DNA from: Thereva unica
Taxonomy: Eukaryota; Arthropoda; Insecta; Diptera; Therevidae
Assembly (NCBI GenBank): GCA_949987705.1
Contig: OX465283.1
Span: 3,886,207 to 3,950,206 of the forward strand
Direction: 5' to 3'
DNA: 64,000 nt
Shown here: positions 1 to 9,221 of the stretch, one piece after another
How positions within the stretch are numbered: the stretch's first letter is position 1
Layout of the letters: each line of letters starts with the position of its first letter
Notes under the pieces: model-generated
The model's input: the letters and a program-made list of their open reading frames with translations, nothing else
Database searches by the model: none
Told to the model about the DNA's origin: nothing
Translations under genes and position numbers: made by a program

Positions 1-455
1 CGTTGGCTTCACGCAGTAGTGATTCGCCCAGGGCGTACGATGGCCCATTCTGCCAAAAGAAGCCTAGGCCAAGACCGCAGAAAGGCATGTTTCAGAGTTT
101 CGAAGTCTCTGTGTACGACCCAAACGGAAGCCAAAAAAGTAATTCTGCTGTCACCTGATCTACATATATATCCAAAAGCAGGCAGCATGTATGGCTGAGT
201 ATAAAAGAAGTGGGCTTCTGGGTGGAAAACACGTAGGACACAGCAATATACTGCATTCTATAATACTGTGAGAGCAATCTGACTACATGACATCAAAACT
301 CAACTTCAACCTAGGTTTTGATGTCCATATGCTGCTCAGAAGAGAGGAAAGGAAAAACATAGTTCTACAAACATCTTTCCTACTCCGTCTCAACAAATCC
401 CTGGACGAGTTATTGGACGGCAAGAGAAAAACCCGCTTGAAGTTCACCAGACCAG
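1..455. other. No gene recognised; repeat-like sequence
   Basis: No conserved coding sequence was recognised. Short open frames exist on both strands but resemble no family I know. The stretch ends at the terminal inverted repeat of a foldback element, so it may be part of older repeat material. Confidence 0.4.
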
Positions 456-773
456 GGCCTGTACTCCCGAAGACGAGACGATGAGGAAACGAAACGAAAT
501 AACGAGAAGAGACGAAAATATATTTCCTACTCCCGAAGACGATAATCTCGTACTGCCTTGCATTTGTAATTTTTGACCTATTATGCAAAATAAATTATAG
601 TTATCGAAATAATTAACAATTTCAACACACAATTTAACAAGCACTAACGTCTAAACGAAGACGATTACAAATATGTCATCGTTTGTTTAGACGAAAACGA
701 GACGATATCGTCTTCCAAGGTAGCATTTTGATAAAACGGTTTCGTTTTCGTTTCGTCTTCGGGAGTACAGGCC
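456..773. mobile_element. Foldback MITE, GGCCTGTACTCC termini
   Basis: The ends are inverted copies of GGCCTGTACTCCCGAAGACG, followed by purine-rich GAAACGAAA-type subterminal repeats on both sides. About 318 bp, no coding capacity. The trinucleotide CAG lies immediately outside both ends (453-455 and 774-776), which fits a 3-bp target-site duplication. A further copy of the CCCGAAGACGA motif lies inside. The family (perhaps PIF/Harbinger-like because of the 3-bp duplication and G-rich ends) is inferred only. Confidence 0.75.
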
Positions 774-1384
774 CAGTTATCGACATCCAGAATATGTTGA
801 ATTTCATAAGGGTCCAATAGTTTGGAGCCATCTTCACTGAAAGGTGTCCTAATAGATTGTTCCGGACCAACGAATACAGTACTAGAACTCTGTCTAGACA
901 GAGCGTCCGCCGTTTTGATTGCCGTTTATGTTGCAGTCGCAGCTGACATCGCCAGCAATATAATAGCAGCTCCGGCATAAACCCCGCTTATATTGCAAGT
1001 AAGCAATAGTAATAGAGTTACCCTTCTAACAAAGAAGGCACACTTCTCACCCAAAAACAATTAACCAACTTAGCGCTGAGATGAGGCTCTCAACATAAAA
1101 TTAAAGAAATCCCAATTAACATGTAACACGCACAAACAGGAATCGTAGGCGTTCACATGAGATTAAAAAGGGTCCTTTTAAGGACATATTTACTAATGGT
1201 CACGCTAAAGACATCAATATTTTTGTTCACGTTAATGAACATGCGATTTACAGGTTCAAATCTGCCGTAATTCGTGTTAGAGAAGTTGATTACCTCGATT
1301 CCTTATGTAGTTCCCTGAATCTCAATGAACAACAAATCAGACAAAAAAAAGGGAATTTTGGTCTTTCATACTCAAGAGTCTATG
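774..1384. other. Intergenic, nothing recognised
   Basis: Between the foldback element and the CCT3 3' end. I see no conserved frame, RNA gene or clear repeat. AT-rich towards the right end. Confidence 0.4.
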
Positions 1385-1455
1385 TTTATTTAGCCCCTTT
1401 TATATTTATTAATATCATATAGTGAATCGAAGCAAAATATTGATTTAATGTTAAA

Positions 1456-1461
1456 TTTATT
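1456..1461 (-). terminator. Poly(A) signal AATAAA for CCT3
   Basis: AATAAA read on the minus strand about 145 nt beyond the CCT3 stop codon, at a normal distance for a short insect 3' UTR. A second AATAAA lies at 1385-1390. Confidence 0.5.
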
Positions 1462-1604
1462 AAGTTTCACGTATTACAAGGTGAAAAAATTAAATATTAC
1501 AAGCAACGATGTGACAAATAATTCTGATGCGCCGGTGCGATTAATGGATTATTATTATTAAGAAGAAAATATAGGAAATAAAACCACCTAAACAATAAAA
1601 CGAA

Positions 1605-3625
1605 TTATTCTTCGGGACCTCCAGCAGCAGCAGCTTGTGGTGGTGGTGCAATATCATCCTTCCTCTTCTTCGAGCCCGAAACAATATCATCAATACGCAA
1701 AAGTAAAATTGCAGTCTCAACAGCAGTTTTATAGACTTGCATCTTAACAGAAAGTGGTTCCCAAATTCCTTTCGCATTCATATCAACAATTTCACCAGAT
1801 TCACCATCAATACCCCAAGTGCAAATTCCATCACCAGAATGAGAAGCGTGTTTAGCACGTAAAGCTGTTAATGTTCGAATAGTATTTGCACCGCAATTTT
1901 GTGCTAGAGTGCGTGGAATTATCTCTAAGGCTTGAGCTACAGCACTGTATGGGCCCTTGATTTGCTTTCTAGTTAGTATTTGAGATACTGCCATTTCGAT
2001 TGCGCCACCACCTGGAACTAGTCTTGGTTCTAGAACAAGATTTCTAGCTACATGTAAGGCATCTTGTAAATTTCTTTCAGTTTCATTAAGAATATCTTTG
2101 GATGCTCCTCTTAAGAGAATTGTACATGCCTTTGGATCCTTACATTGTGTGATAAATGTAAAGTATTCATCTCCGAATTTCTTAATTTCAAAGAGACCAG
2201 CTCCAGTACCGACATCCTTCTCAGATAGTTCTTCGGTACGATTTACAATGGTTGCTCCACAAGCTCTGGCAAGTCTCAAATTGTCAGTTTTTCTTAGGCG
2301 ACGAATTGCGGTGATGTTAGCTTTAAGCAAGTAATGTTGAGCTAAATCGGATACCCCCTTTTCGGTAAAGACAATGTCCGGTTTAAGTGCAACTATTTCA
2401 GCGCACATTCTCTGTACGTGTTCCTCTTCGATTTGTAGCATACGGGTAAAATCTTGCTCTTCGATAATCTCAACGTTAGTCTGACTTTCGCCTTTTTTGT
2501 ATTCTAGGGCACAATCCAAAAGAATAATTCTAGGATTTTCAATGTACCTCCTCATTTTGGGATGTGTTACATCCTTGTTAATCATAACACCACGAAGCAC
2601 GCATGATTCATCAATCGAGCCTCCTGGAATCTTCTCGACTTTTGCGTAGCTGAAAGATAAAATAAATTATGATTCTTTGCTGCATTAATTTTTACAAACA
2701 AAAATCACTTACCGCTTAATGTCCACCTCAACACGCCCGTTATCGTTGAGCGTAACTGTTTCGACTGCGTCTAGCGCAATCTTTACAGCCAGATCAGACC
2801 ATCTACCAATGAACTTGGTACCGACACAAGATTTAATAACTTCTATGGTTTTTTCCTTATTGCTTGTATCCAATGGAATGCTAAGATCTGATTGTAAATG
2901 CTTGATAATATCTTCTAATGCCTCCCGGTATGCACGGATTATGAGTGTTGGATGCCATTGCTGGACCAAAAACGGCTCGGCTACGGCGAGCATCTCTCCG
3001 GCGAGGACAATTACAGATGTTGTTCCATCACCGACTTCCTCATCCTGTGTGCGAGCAATTTCAATCATGCTTTTAGCAGCTGGATGTTGGACTGTGATTT
3101 CGCGTAGGATTGCATTTCCATCATTGGTCATGACAATGCCACCCATAGGATCCATAAGCATTTTTAACATTGCCTGCGGTCCTAGGCATGTTCGAATTAC
3201 ATCGGCGATTGCCTGTAATTGTTATTATTATGAAATTACATAGTAAAATTGTTTTCCACATTATTTTAACTAGAAAATTAATGATTTTATGTGTGAATGA
3301 CGACCATTGAATTTTTTTAGTGTAATTCCCCCAATAAGTAAAAATTCCAGAAAAAACAATAAAATAAATTAATTACGACATAAAGCAATAATGCTTATAT
3401 CTATATTGCACATCCTTTTATTTAATTTTTACTTAATAAAATTTAACTAAAATTTGCCGTCAATTGTTCTCACCTTTCCCGCATTGATGTTTTCCAGCTG
3501 CACTTTCCGACCGGATTCTCTCTTTGTATTTTGGCCTAAGCGGAAAAATGTTATTAGCAAATAATTTATCACACTATAAATAATTTCTTACTTAAAACCA
3601 ATATGGGTTGTTGACCACCAAACAT
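1605..3625 (-). CDS. CCT3: T-complex protein 1 subunit gamma (CCT3 chaperonin)
   Basis: Subunit of the cytosolic eight-membered TRiC/CCT ring that folds actin, tubulin and other proteins using ATP. Exons, in order of transcription: 3592-3625, 3474-3535, 2713-3212, 1605-2649 (minus strand), all with GT-AG introns; the phases join to 546 residues, the usual length for this subunit. Seen in the sequence: the N-terminal SQNTKRESGRKVQ block after the start, the group II chaperonin motifs DPMGGIVMTNDGN and GDGTTSV (nucleotide site) in exon 3, LVPGGGAIEMAV and TAVLLLRIDDIVSG-type C-terminal blocks in exon 4, and an Ala/Pro-rich tail. The start is the only in-frame ATG ahead of the conserved block, in a 34-nt first coding exon. 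GPKOW begins 450 bp away in the opposite direction, so the two may share a promoter region. No frameshift or missing motif. Family assignment is certain; the splice sites are hand-called. Confidence 0.97.
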
Positions 3626-4075
3626 ATTTTATTCTCACTTTTAATTAATCACTGGAACAAAAAACCTCTGAACTCGTGCAAGCTGAAAGCAAACAGGGAG
3701 GAATTAAAGGTTAGGATTTGTCATTACAATTTCCATTGAACTGAAATTTTTTTAAAATGACATCGCCGAAAAGGGAAAAATACACCTGCAATAAAATGAT
3801 ATTTCCCATTTTGCAAAAGAAAATAATTTATTTTATTATTTTAACTTTAAATAAAAATTGAATTTGAATTTTTAAACATATTTATTAATTCACTTTTTCA
3901 ATTATTTTCTAACTTTTACAAAATTTACCATAATCATGTGTAAAGATACTGTATTTTATAGCAGCTAATATTCTCCTATAAAAATAAAATTCTAGGTTAT
4001 AAATATTTGTTTTCGCCTTTTTTTGTGCATGTCAAACGTAAACGTCTTTATTTTTGGACAAGCTGCTAAGACGAA
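3626..4075. promoter_or_regulatory. Shared divergent promoter region, CCT3 / GPKOW
   Basis: A 450-bp AT-rich gap between two head-to-head start codons. No convincing TATA box was seen. Both neighbours are broadly expressed housekeeping genes, so a bidirectional promoter is a reasonable inference, but no element can be pointed to. Confidence 0.45.
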
Positions 4076-7000
4076 ATGGACACCAAGAAAATATCGTTCG
4101 GTTTTAATAAAACATCTAAGAAGAACATTTTAGTTTCTAATAAATTCAATGAAAAGCCAGACACAAAAATAGATTTGATAACTCATCTGGAGGGGAAGTC
4201 CATAAAACTTTTAGAGTAAGAAACCATATTTTTGCTATTGAATAATATATAACATTTTCCCCTTTTTCTTCAGTGAAAAACCAGTTGAGAAGCCTTTAAT
4301 TATTCCTTTAGTCGATGGAAGAAAAACCTCCGCAGCATTAGCAAGCTTACAGACTCGTCACAATGTTTTAAATGCGAATGAAGTTGATGCTGCAGAATCT
4401 ACAGAAAAAACTGACTCGGATACGCTTCCACAAATTAATCCGAATGAAACCCTAGAAGAAAAAGCTGCTCGGGAATTGCTTCAAGAAGTCAAGGGTGAAG
4501 AATGTGACGAGAAAACCAATACAACATTAACTGTTGTACCAAAACCTGAAGAATTGCCTCTAGAAGGGGCTTCCGAGGCTACATTAGATGATTACGAGAA
4601 TATTCCTATAACACAATTCGGACTTGCAATGTTAAGAGGTATGGGATGGAAGGATGAAGAACATAAGAAGAAAGCAAATGCTGAAGATCCTGTTGTTCGA
4701 CCCAAAGGAATGGGACTCGGGGCGGATAAAGTTATAACCAAGAAACCTCCACTTGTGCCACCAGAGCCAAATGAAAAACTTATTATTAAGAAAGAAGCAT
4801 ATGTTCGGATACTTGGTGGTAAACACAAGGATTTGTATGGTCAGGTAAGATACGTTTTTGAAACAATTTTTGTAGTATAAGGTTTCCTATTCTAAAATTG
4901 TGACCAGTCATAAGTCACAAGGTTTGGAGACTCGTGCTTACTTCTTGTGATATTATTATTTTGGTCTTTATGTCAGTGCTAGCAGAAGCTTCGTTTATTT
5001 CACTTCTACGTTACTTTTCATTCAGTAAAGGCCTTTAAGTTGAGCATCACCAAACATTTATGATGATGTTGTGACTTATGATTTCTTTTAGAATACGGGG
5101 GTCAATCTAAAACTTGTTTTCTTTCAAAATGGGCTTACAGACCTTGTAGGACTCAGACCTCAAGTCTCTACAGTTCCGGAGACAGACCAGCACACTTAAA
5201 TCGGATTATGACGTCAGAGTGACGTAAATTCGATTTTATTTCCATATCTTCTCTACGGACCTACGTCATTTTGACGTCATAATCTGGATTAAGTGTGCTA
5301 GTCTGTCTGCGGTATAACACGTCTTCCTTCCACATATTTCTTGGTCTTCATACGGTTCTTCTTCCTGATGTTTTACCATTGAAAATTGAAGTTTCTTTCT
5401 GGTTGTTCAAACAAGTAATATTAGATGGCTCTGAATCTAAACTCCACACTATATCTGGCGGTGTTGCCCAGATTTTTTTGTGTTGATGTAAGGAAGTAAC
5501 GTCGCCACTCGTTTGGTCTATTGTGCTACACCCTTATATTCCTCATATTTGTAGGTCAGACATCTGGCAGCCGGCGTCGCGTACAATTGACTTTTCAAGC
5601 TGCATGGGTTCCCGACTGCGGCCCTTCTTTTAGCCTGTTTGGAAGAAGTTCACGACTCGTCTGTGCTCCCTGGGCTCCACAATTCTACTCCGGCCCTTCT
5701 TGCCTTGGCCCTTCAGTGAATCCGGAAGAAACTTAGTGTAGATCGGCGGCCTGGGTCTGCTTGTTGTTCTAGTAGGAAAGTAATTGCGATTGTTTTGTGT
5801 TTTTCTATTCTTCTGGGGTCCCTACTTACTTGGATGATGGGAATGTTCTCCTGAGGTTTGCTTCTTGACTTCGCGGGTTCCTTGTTGACGTCCTGCTTTT
5901 AGTTTGCAGGGAAGGAGTTCACGAGATCGAGGCTTAATTGGTCAACAAAACCTCCATGAGTGTGATAGGAATTAAAAGAAGGTTCATCCTGAAAGAGCCT
6001 CCATATCAGGATAAGGCATTATAGAACTGGGTGTGCCCGGTGCCCAGAAGTGATCGTTAAACGACAGTGCAAAACTACCCACTGCCATGCATCCCTCGAC
6101 ACGATAGCTTTACACCTTGGTAGGCCCGATCTTACTAGCCCATCCCTTTCAAGGCAGCTTCCAGTGGCCACCAGGTTATGATCGCCCTTCCACCATGAGA
6201 TAGTTACGGCGCGCGGCTATTTAAACATTTAAATACACTGCATGTTGTTTCCCTTTTCTCGCTAGTAGTCACCACTTCTCCAGAGGTGACTTCTAACACT
6301 CGAACTTTTCCTAATCTTTGCGCGGCTAAAACTATCTAAGCGTAGCTCCACAATGTATAAAAACGCCGGTGAGGCGGTTAACAATTCTTCACGCCGTAGT
6401 ATCCCCTTCAGGACAACTTAGTCCCAACTTACAGTCCCTGGCCATATTATTATACTTAAGCAAAGAAATAGAATTTTCAATTTATTTTCGTCGTTTTATT
6501 GTACCATTTCTCAACAGAACCGTTACTTTTTTACTTATGGTAAATATTTTGTGTAGTTTTGAAAATTCACCACGGGCCGGGCAATTCACCAGACATGAAT
6601 CCTATTGAAAATGTTTGGGAATTTTTAAAATCCGAAGTTTGTAAACAAGTTCCTACAACCAAGCAAGAGCTGATTCGTTTACTCAGTGACACCTGGCATC
6701 ATAATGTAGAGTTAAGAAAAAAAATTGAAAATTGTATTGACAGTATGCCCCGTCGCATCAAAGCTGTGTTGGCTGCTCAAGGTGGCCATACAAGATATTA
6801 AATTTTGGTAGAAAATCGTGTTTCATTTAAAAAAATGCTCCAATATAATTTGTATCACTACTTTTTGAATAAAACTGTTTCTTTTATCTATAAGTTATTT
6901 TAAACACTCATTTTTAACTAAACCTGTCGAGTTATAAACGTGTATTGTAGTTAAAATGGCGAAAACGTAATTTTTTCAGCTTAAGTATAATAATATGGCC

Positions 7001-9099
7001 AGGGACTGTAGTTAGTGGATAGAAGAACTTTAAGAAATCGGTCATTTCCTTTGATTTCTTTATACAGGGTGTACCAGTGAAAATGTCGAAAGACGTGGTT
7101 GTGGATAGTATCGGTCTTGGATAAACGAACAAAAAATCGTATGGGTGGTGGAGGGGAAATCGTAACGGTTTAGCCGCTAGGGGGTTTTAAAATGTTTTGG
7201 TAGAGGTTAACATATTAACCTGTATTTTTGTAACCCTATTAAATATTTTCATGAATAAGGCAGCAATCTACGCATACTCCTACCTATCTAACAACTTTTA
7301 TGCTACGGCCATAAATTACTTTCGATTTTTGCAATTTTCGACGGCAGGCCGTAGCCTGAATGTTTTCGTTTTCACTTTGAGGCCAAGTATAAGTATACAG
7401 TCACCGCCCCAACTGTTTGTGGCCTACAGTCCAAGAAAACTTACAAATATCTGTGTTTGGGCATTTATCGAATGTGTTTGAGCATATATCGTCAGTTCGT
7501 GCCAGAAGATCTGAATTTCTATTCACTCTCAAGCCGTGCATTTTCGGCAAAAATTCACGCTGTATCCATTAGAAACAAGGCAAGAACTAGGCGCGAAAAC
7601 CATTCACACTCGCGTTCGCGCTTGTTCACGGGTGTTCACGGCGTGAGTTTGGAGCCACCTGGATGCCACGGCCTGTCAGGCGGATACCTGAAGTATCATC
7701 CCTCAGTCAGACTAAGTAATCTGTGGCCGGCTGACCTGGTCTCAAAGGCCACTGCCTATCGGCGGCCTGTAAGTGAATGGGGTCTTTAGTGTAGAAACAT
7801 GTTTTAACCCAGTTTTCGCGCTAGACTCCCTCGCCCCGAACGCCTCACCTAATTTTGTTCTAGAAACACTGAGGCAGGATTTTTAATATTGTGATGTTTG
7901 GGATGATGTAAAGTTATTCTCTGCCCTCACTACATTTCATGGTCCTTGATCAACTTTTTTTGTATTTGGGTGGGAGCGTCTTGTACAGCCTTTGGTGTTC
8001 TATCAAAAATCTCGTTGTCGTCTGCGTAAGCTAATATTTAATTAGACTTGTAAGATATCTGTTTGGCACCACACCGTAGGATTATTTTCACCAACGCCAG
8101 TTTATGGATCTCTTACGAAACATGGCATTCCCAACGATGTTATGGAGATCTTTTTATATAAACACAATTTGTTCCCACATTCCACAACAATTCATTTTTG
8201 TTAAATTACCCTTTTACTGCCTTCATTGATTGCTTAATGCGAAATTCACTGAAATTTGCATAATAACAGAATTCATTAACCATAAACGATGTCTTCAATA
8301 AATCCTTAATGTAGGCTGCCCAATAAAATGAATTGCAGCTCATAATCAAAACAAATTTGCATCTAGTTAAGCTAGATTTCGAGCTTAAGAGTATGCTTGT
8401 CTAGAACTGCTTATTATGTATTTCACAGATTGAAGGCCTCGATGATCATGCCGGAAGAGTTATAATCAGAATGGCTTTGGGAGGAACTCAAGAGTCACTT
8501 AACGAGTTCATGGTGCAGCCAGTATCAAAGGGCGAATATGCAAAATACAGCAAAGTCATAAGTAATTTTTTTGAAGTTGATTTTATTTTTATGTTATTTA
8601 AAATTGAATTAATATTCCAGATTCCGCAAAGTATGAAGAATACAAGCGAATGGAAAACGAACACGGCCAAATAATAATAAAAGATAAAAACCAACTAAAC
8701 GATGACCAAAATGCTTCCTTAGAAAATAAAATCATTAAAGAAGAGCCACGACAAATAAAGGTGGAGAAAATTGAAAAGCATTCAAGATACAAATCACCAA
8801 ATCGCCATGAAGATGCTGAACAGCACAGAGATATAAAGAGATTATCTGAAGATGAAAGATCCCGGCAACGAAGAACAGAATCGGAAAGAAGAACAGAACG
8901 AAAGAGAAGAAGTTCATCGAGCGATTCCTCGTCGCACAGGCAATCATCTAAAAATAAGTCCGCGAAATCGAAGAAGAGCAAATCTAAAAATAAAGATAAG
9001 AGGCATAACTATTGTGATTCATCGGACGAAGAGAAGCGACATAAGAAGAAGACAAAAAAGAGTAAACGACCTAGATCGAGGTCCAGGGGACGAAGGTAG
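4076..9099 (+). CDS. GPKOW: G-patch domain and KOW motifs-containing protein (GPKOW)
   Basis: Spliceosome-associated nuclear protein; G-patch proteins of this family partner DEAH-box helicases such as DHX16. Exons 4076-4215, 4274-4844, 8429-8561 and 8621-9099 join in frame to 440 residues. Seen: an N-terminal ISFGF-type segment; an acidic linker; a G-patch at about residues 160-205 (FGLAMLRGMGW ... PKGMGLGA); a KOW motif at about 224-265 (AYVRILGGKHKDLYGQ, continued across the intron as IEGLDDHAGRVII); then a charged Arg/Ser- and Lys-rich C-terminus ending in RSRSRGRR. A second C-terminal KOW, present in the human protein, is not evident, and the protein is somewhat shorter. Intron 2 is 3.6 kb and holds a hairpin element, a deleted Tc1-like element and an interspersed repeat. 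The stop lies 122 bp from the stop of the convergent SLC5 gene. Confidence 0.93.
5181..5307. mobile_element. 127-bp foldback hairpin in GPKOW intron 2
   Basis: GACAGACCAGCACACTTAA at the left end is mirrored by an inverted copy at the right end (one C/T difference), and the match continues inward through ATTATGACGTCA and ...TGACGT, giving a nearly complete ~50-bp stem. No coding capacity. A non-autonomous foldback element or MITE; the family is unknown. Confidence 0.7.
5308..6431. repeat. Intronic repeat-like sequence, GC-richer than its surroundings
   Basis: Within GPKOW intron 2. Base composition is clearly less AT-rich than the flanking exon-intron sequence, typical of retroelement remnants, but I could not assign any conserved protein segment. 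Treated as unclassified mobile-element debris. Confidence 0.35.
6432..7008 (+). mobile_element. Internally deleted Tc1/mariner element with perfect TIRs
   Basis: Ends are perfect 30-bp inverted repeats (6432-6461 and 6979-7008) starting CAGTCCCTGGCCATATT. TA dinucleotides flank both sides (6430-6431 and 7009-7010), the classic Tc1/mariner target duplication. Between them remains only the last ~75 residues of a Tc1-type transposase (stop at 6801), including the SPDMNPIENVWEFLK block that carries the third catalytic acidic residue. The rest of the transposase is missing, so this is a non-autonomous deletion derivative of about 577 bp. Confidence 0.9.
6559..6801 (+). pseudogene. Tc1-like transposase, C-terminal remnant
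   Basis: Reads into PGNSPDMNPIENVWEFLK, the DDE-family C-terminal block, then a typical helical tail ending in AAQGGHTRY. Only the C-terminal fifth of a usual ~340-residue transposase is present; the first two catalytic aspartates are absent. The apparent first Met lies at the deletion junction and is probably not a true start. Confidence 0.85.
7335..7822. repeat. Interspersed repeat, inverted copy of 46068-46545
   Basis: This ~480-bp segment matches, in reverse complement, sequence at 46068-46545 along its whole length, with moderate divergence. Shared landmarks are CGTGAACACCCG, CTGAGGGATGA and AAAGACCCCCATTCAC (sense of the other copy). No conserved protein seen; a dispersed non-autonomous element of unknown type. 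Confidence 0.7.
7823..8428. other. Rest of GPKOW intron 2
   Basis: AT-rich intronic sequence leading to the acceptor of GPKOW exon 3. A short piece near 7970-8110 resembles a reverse transcriptase fragment seen at 36010-36130 (a TCGTCTGCGTAAGC stretch), so more RTE debris is likely; otherwise nothing recognised. Confidence 0.4.
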
Positions 9100-9215
9100 T
9101 TTGTACGTATTGCGTTATTATGTTTAAGTACTGTGTATAGGTATATGAAAAGAAAAACATTTCACAAAACTTTTTTTTTTAAACAAATTTTTATTCATCT
9201 TAAAAGTCTCAGTTG

Positions 9216-9221
9216 AATAAA
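9216..9221 (+). terminator. Poly(A) signal AATAAA, probably for GPKOW
   Basis: AATAAA 117 nt past the GPKOW stop. It abuts the stop codon of the convergent SLC5 gene, so the GPKOW transcript would run into the SLC5 terminal coding exon in antisense. Confidence 0.5.

Noticed and set aside
283..588. 101-residue minus-strand open frame near the window start
   Set aside because: It spans the boundary of the foldback element and includes its TIR; no family resemblance.
2098..2334. Open frames antisense to CCT3 (also 2719-3243)
   Set aside because: Shadows of a strongly conserved coding exon on the other strand.
8488..8981. Minus-strand open frames opposite the GPKOW 3' exons
   Set aside because: Shadows of the Lys/Arg/Glu-rich GPKOW tail.
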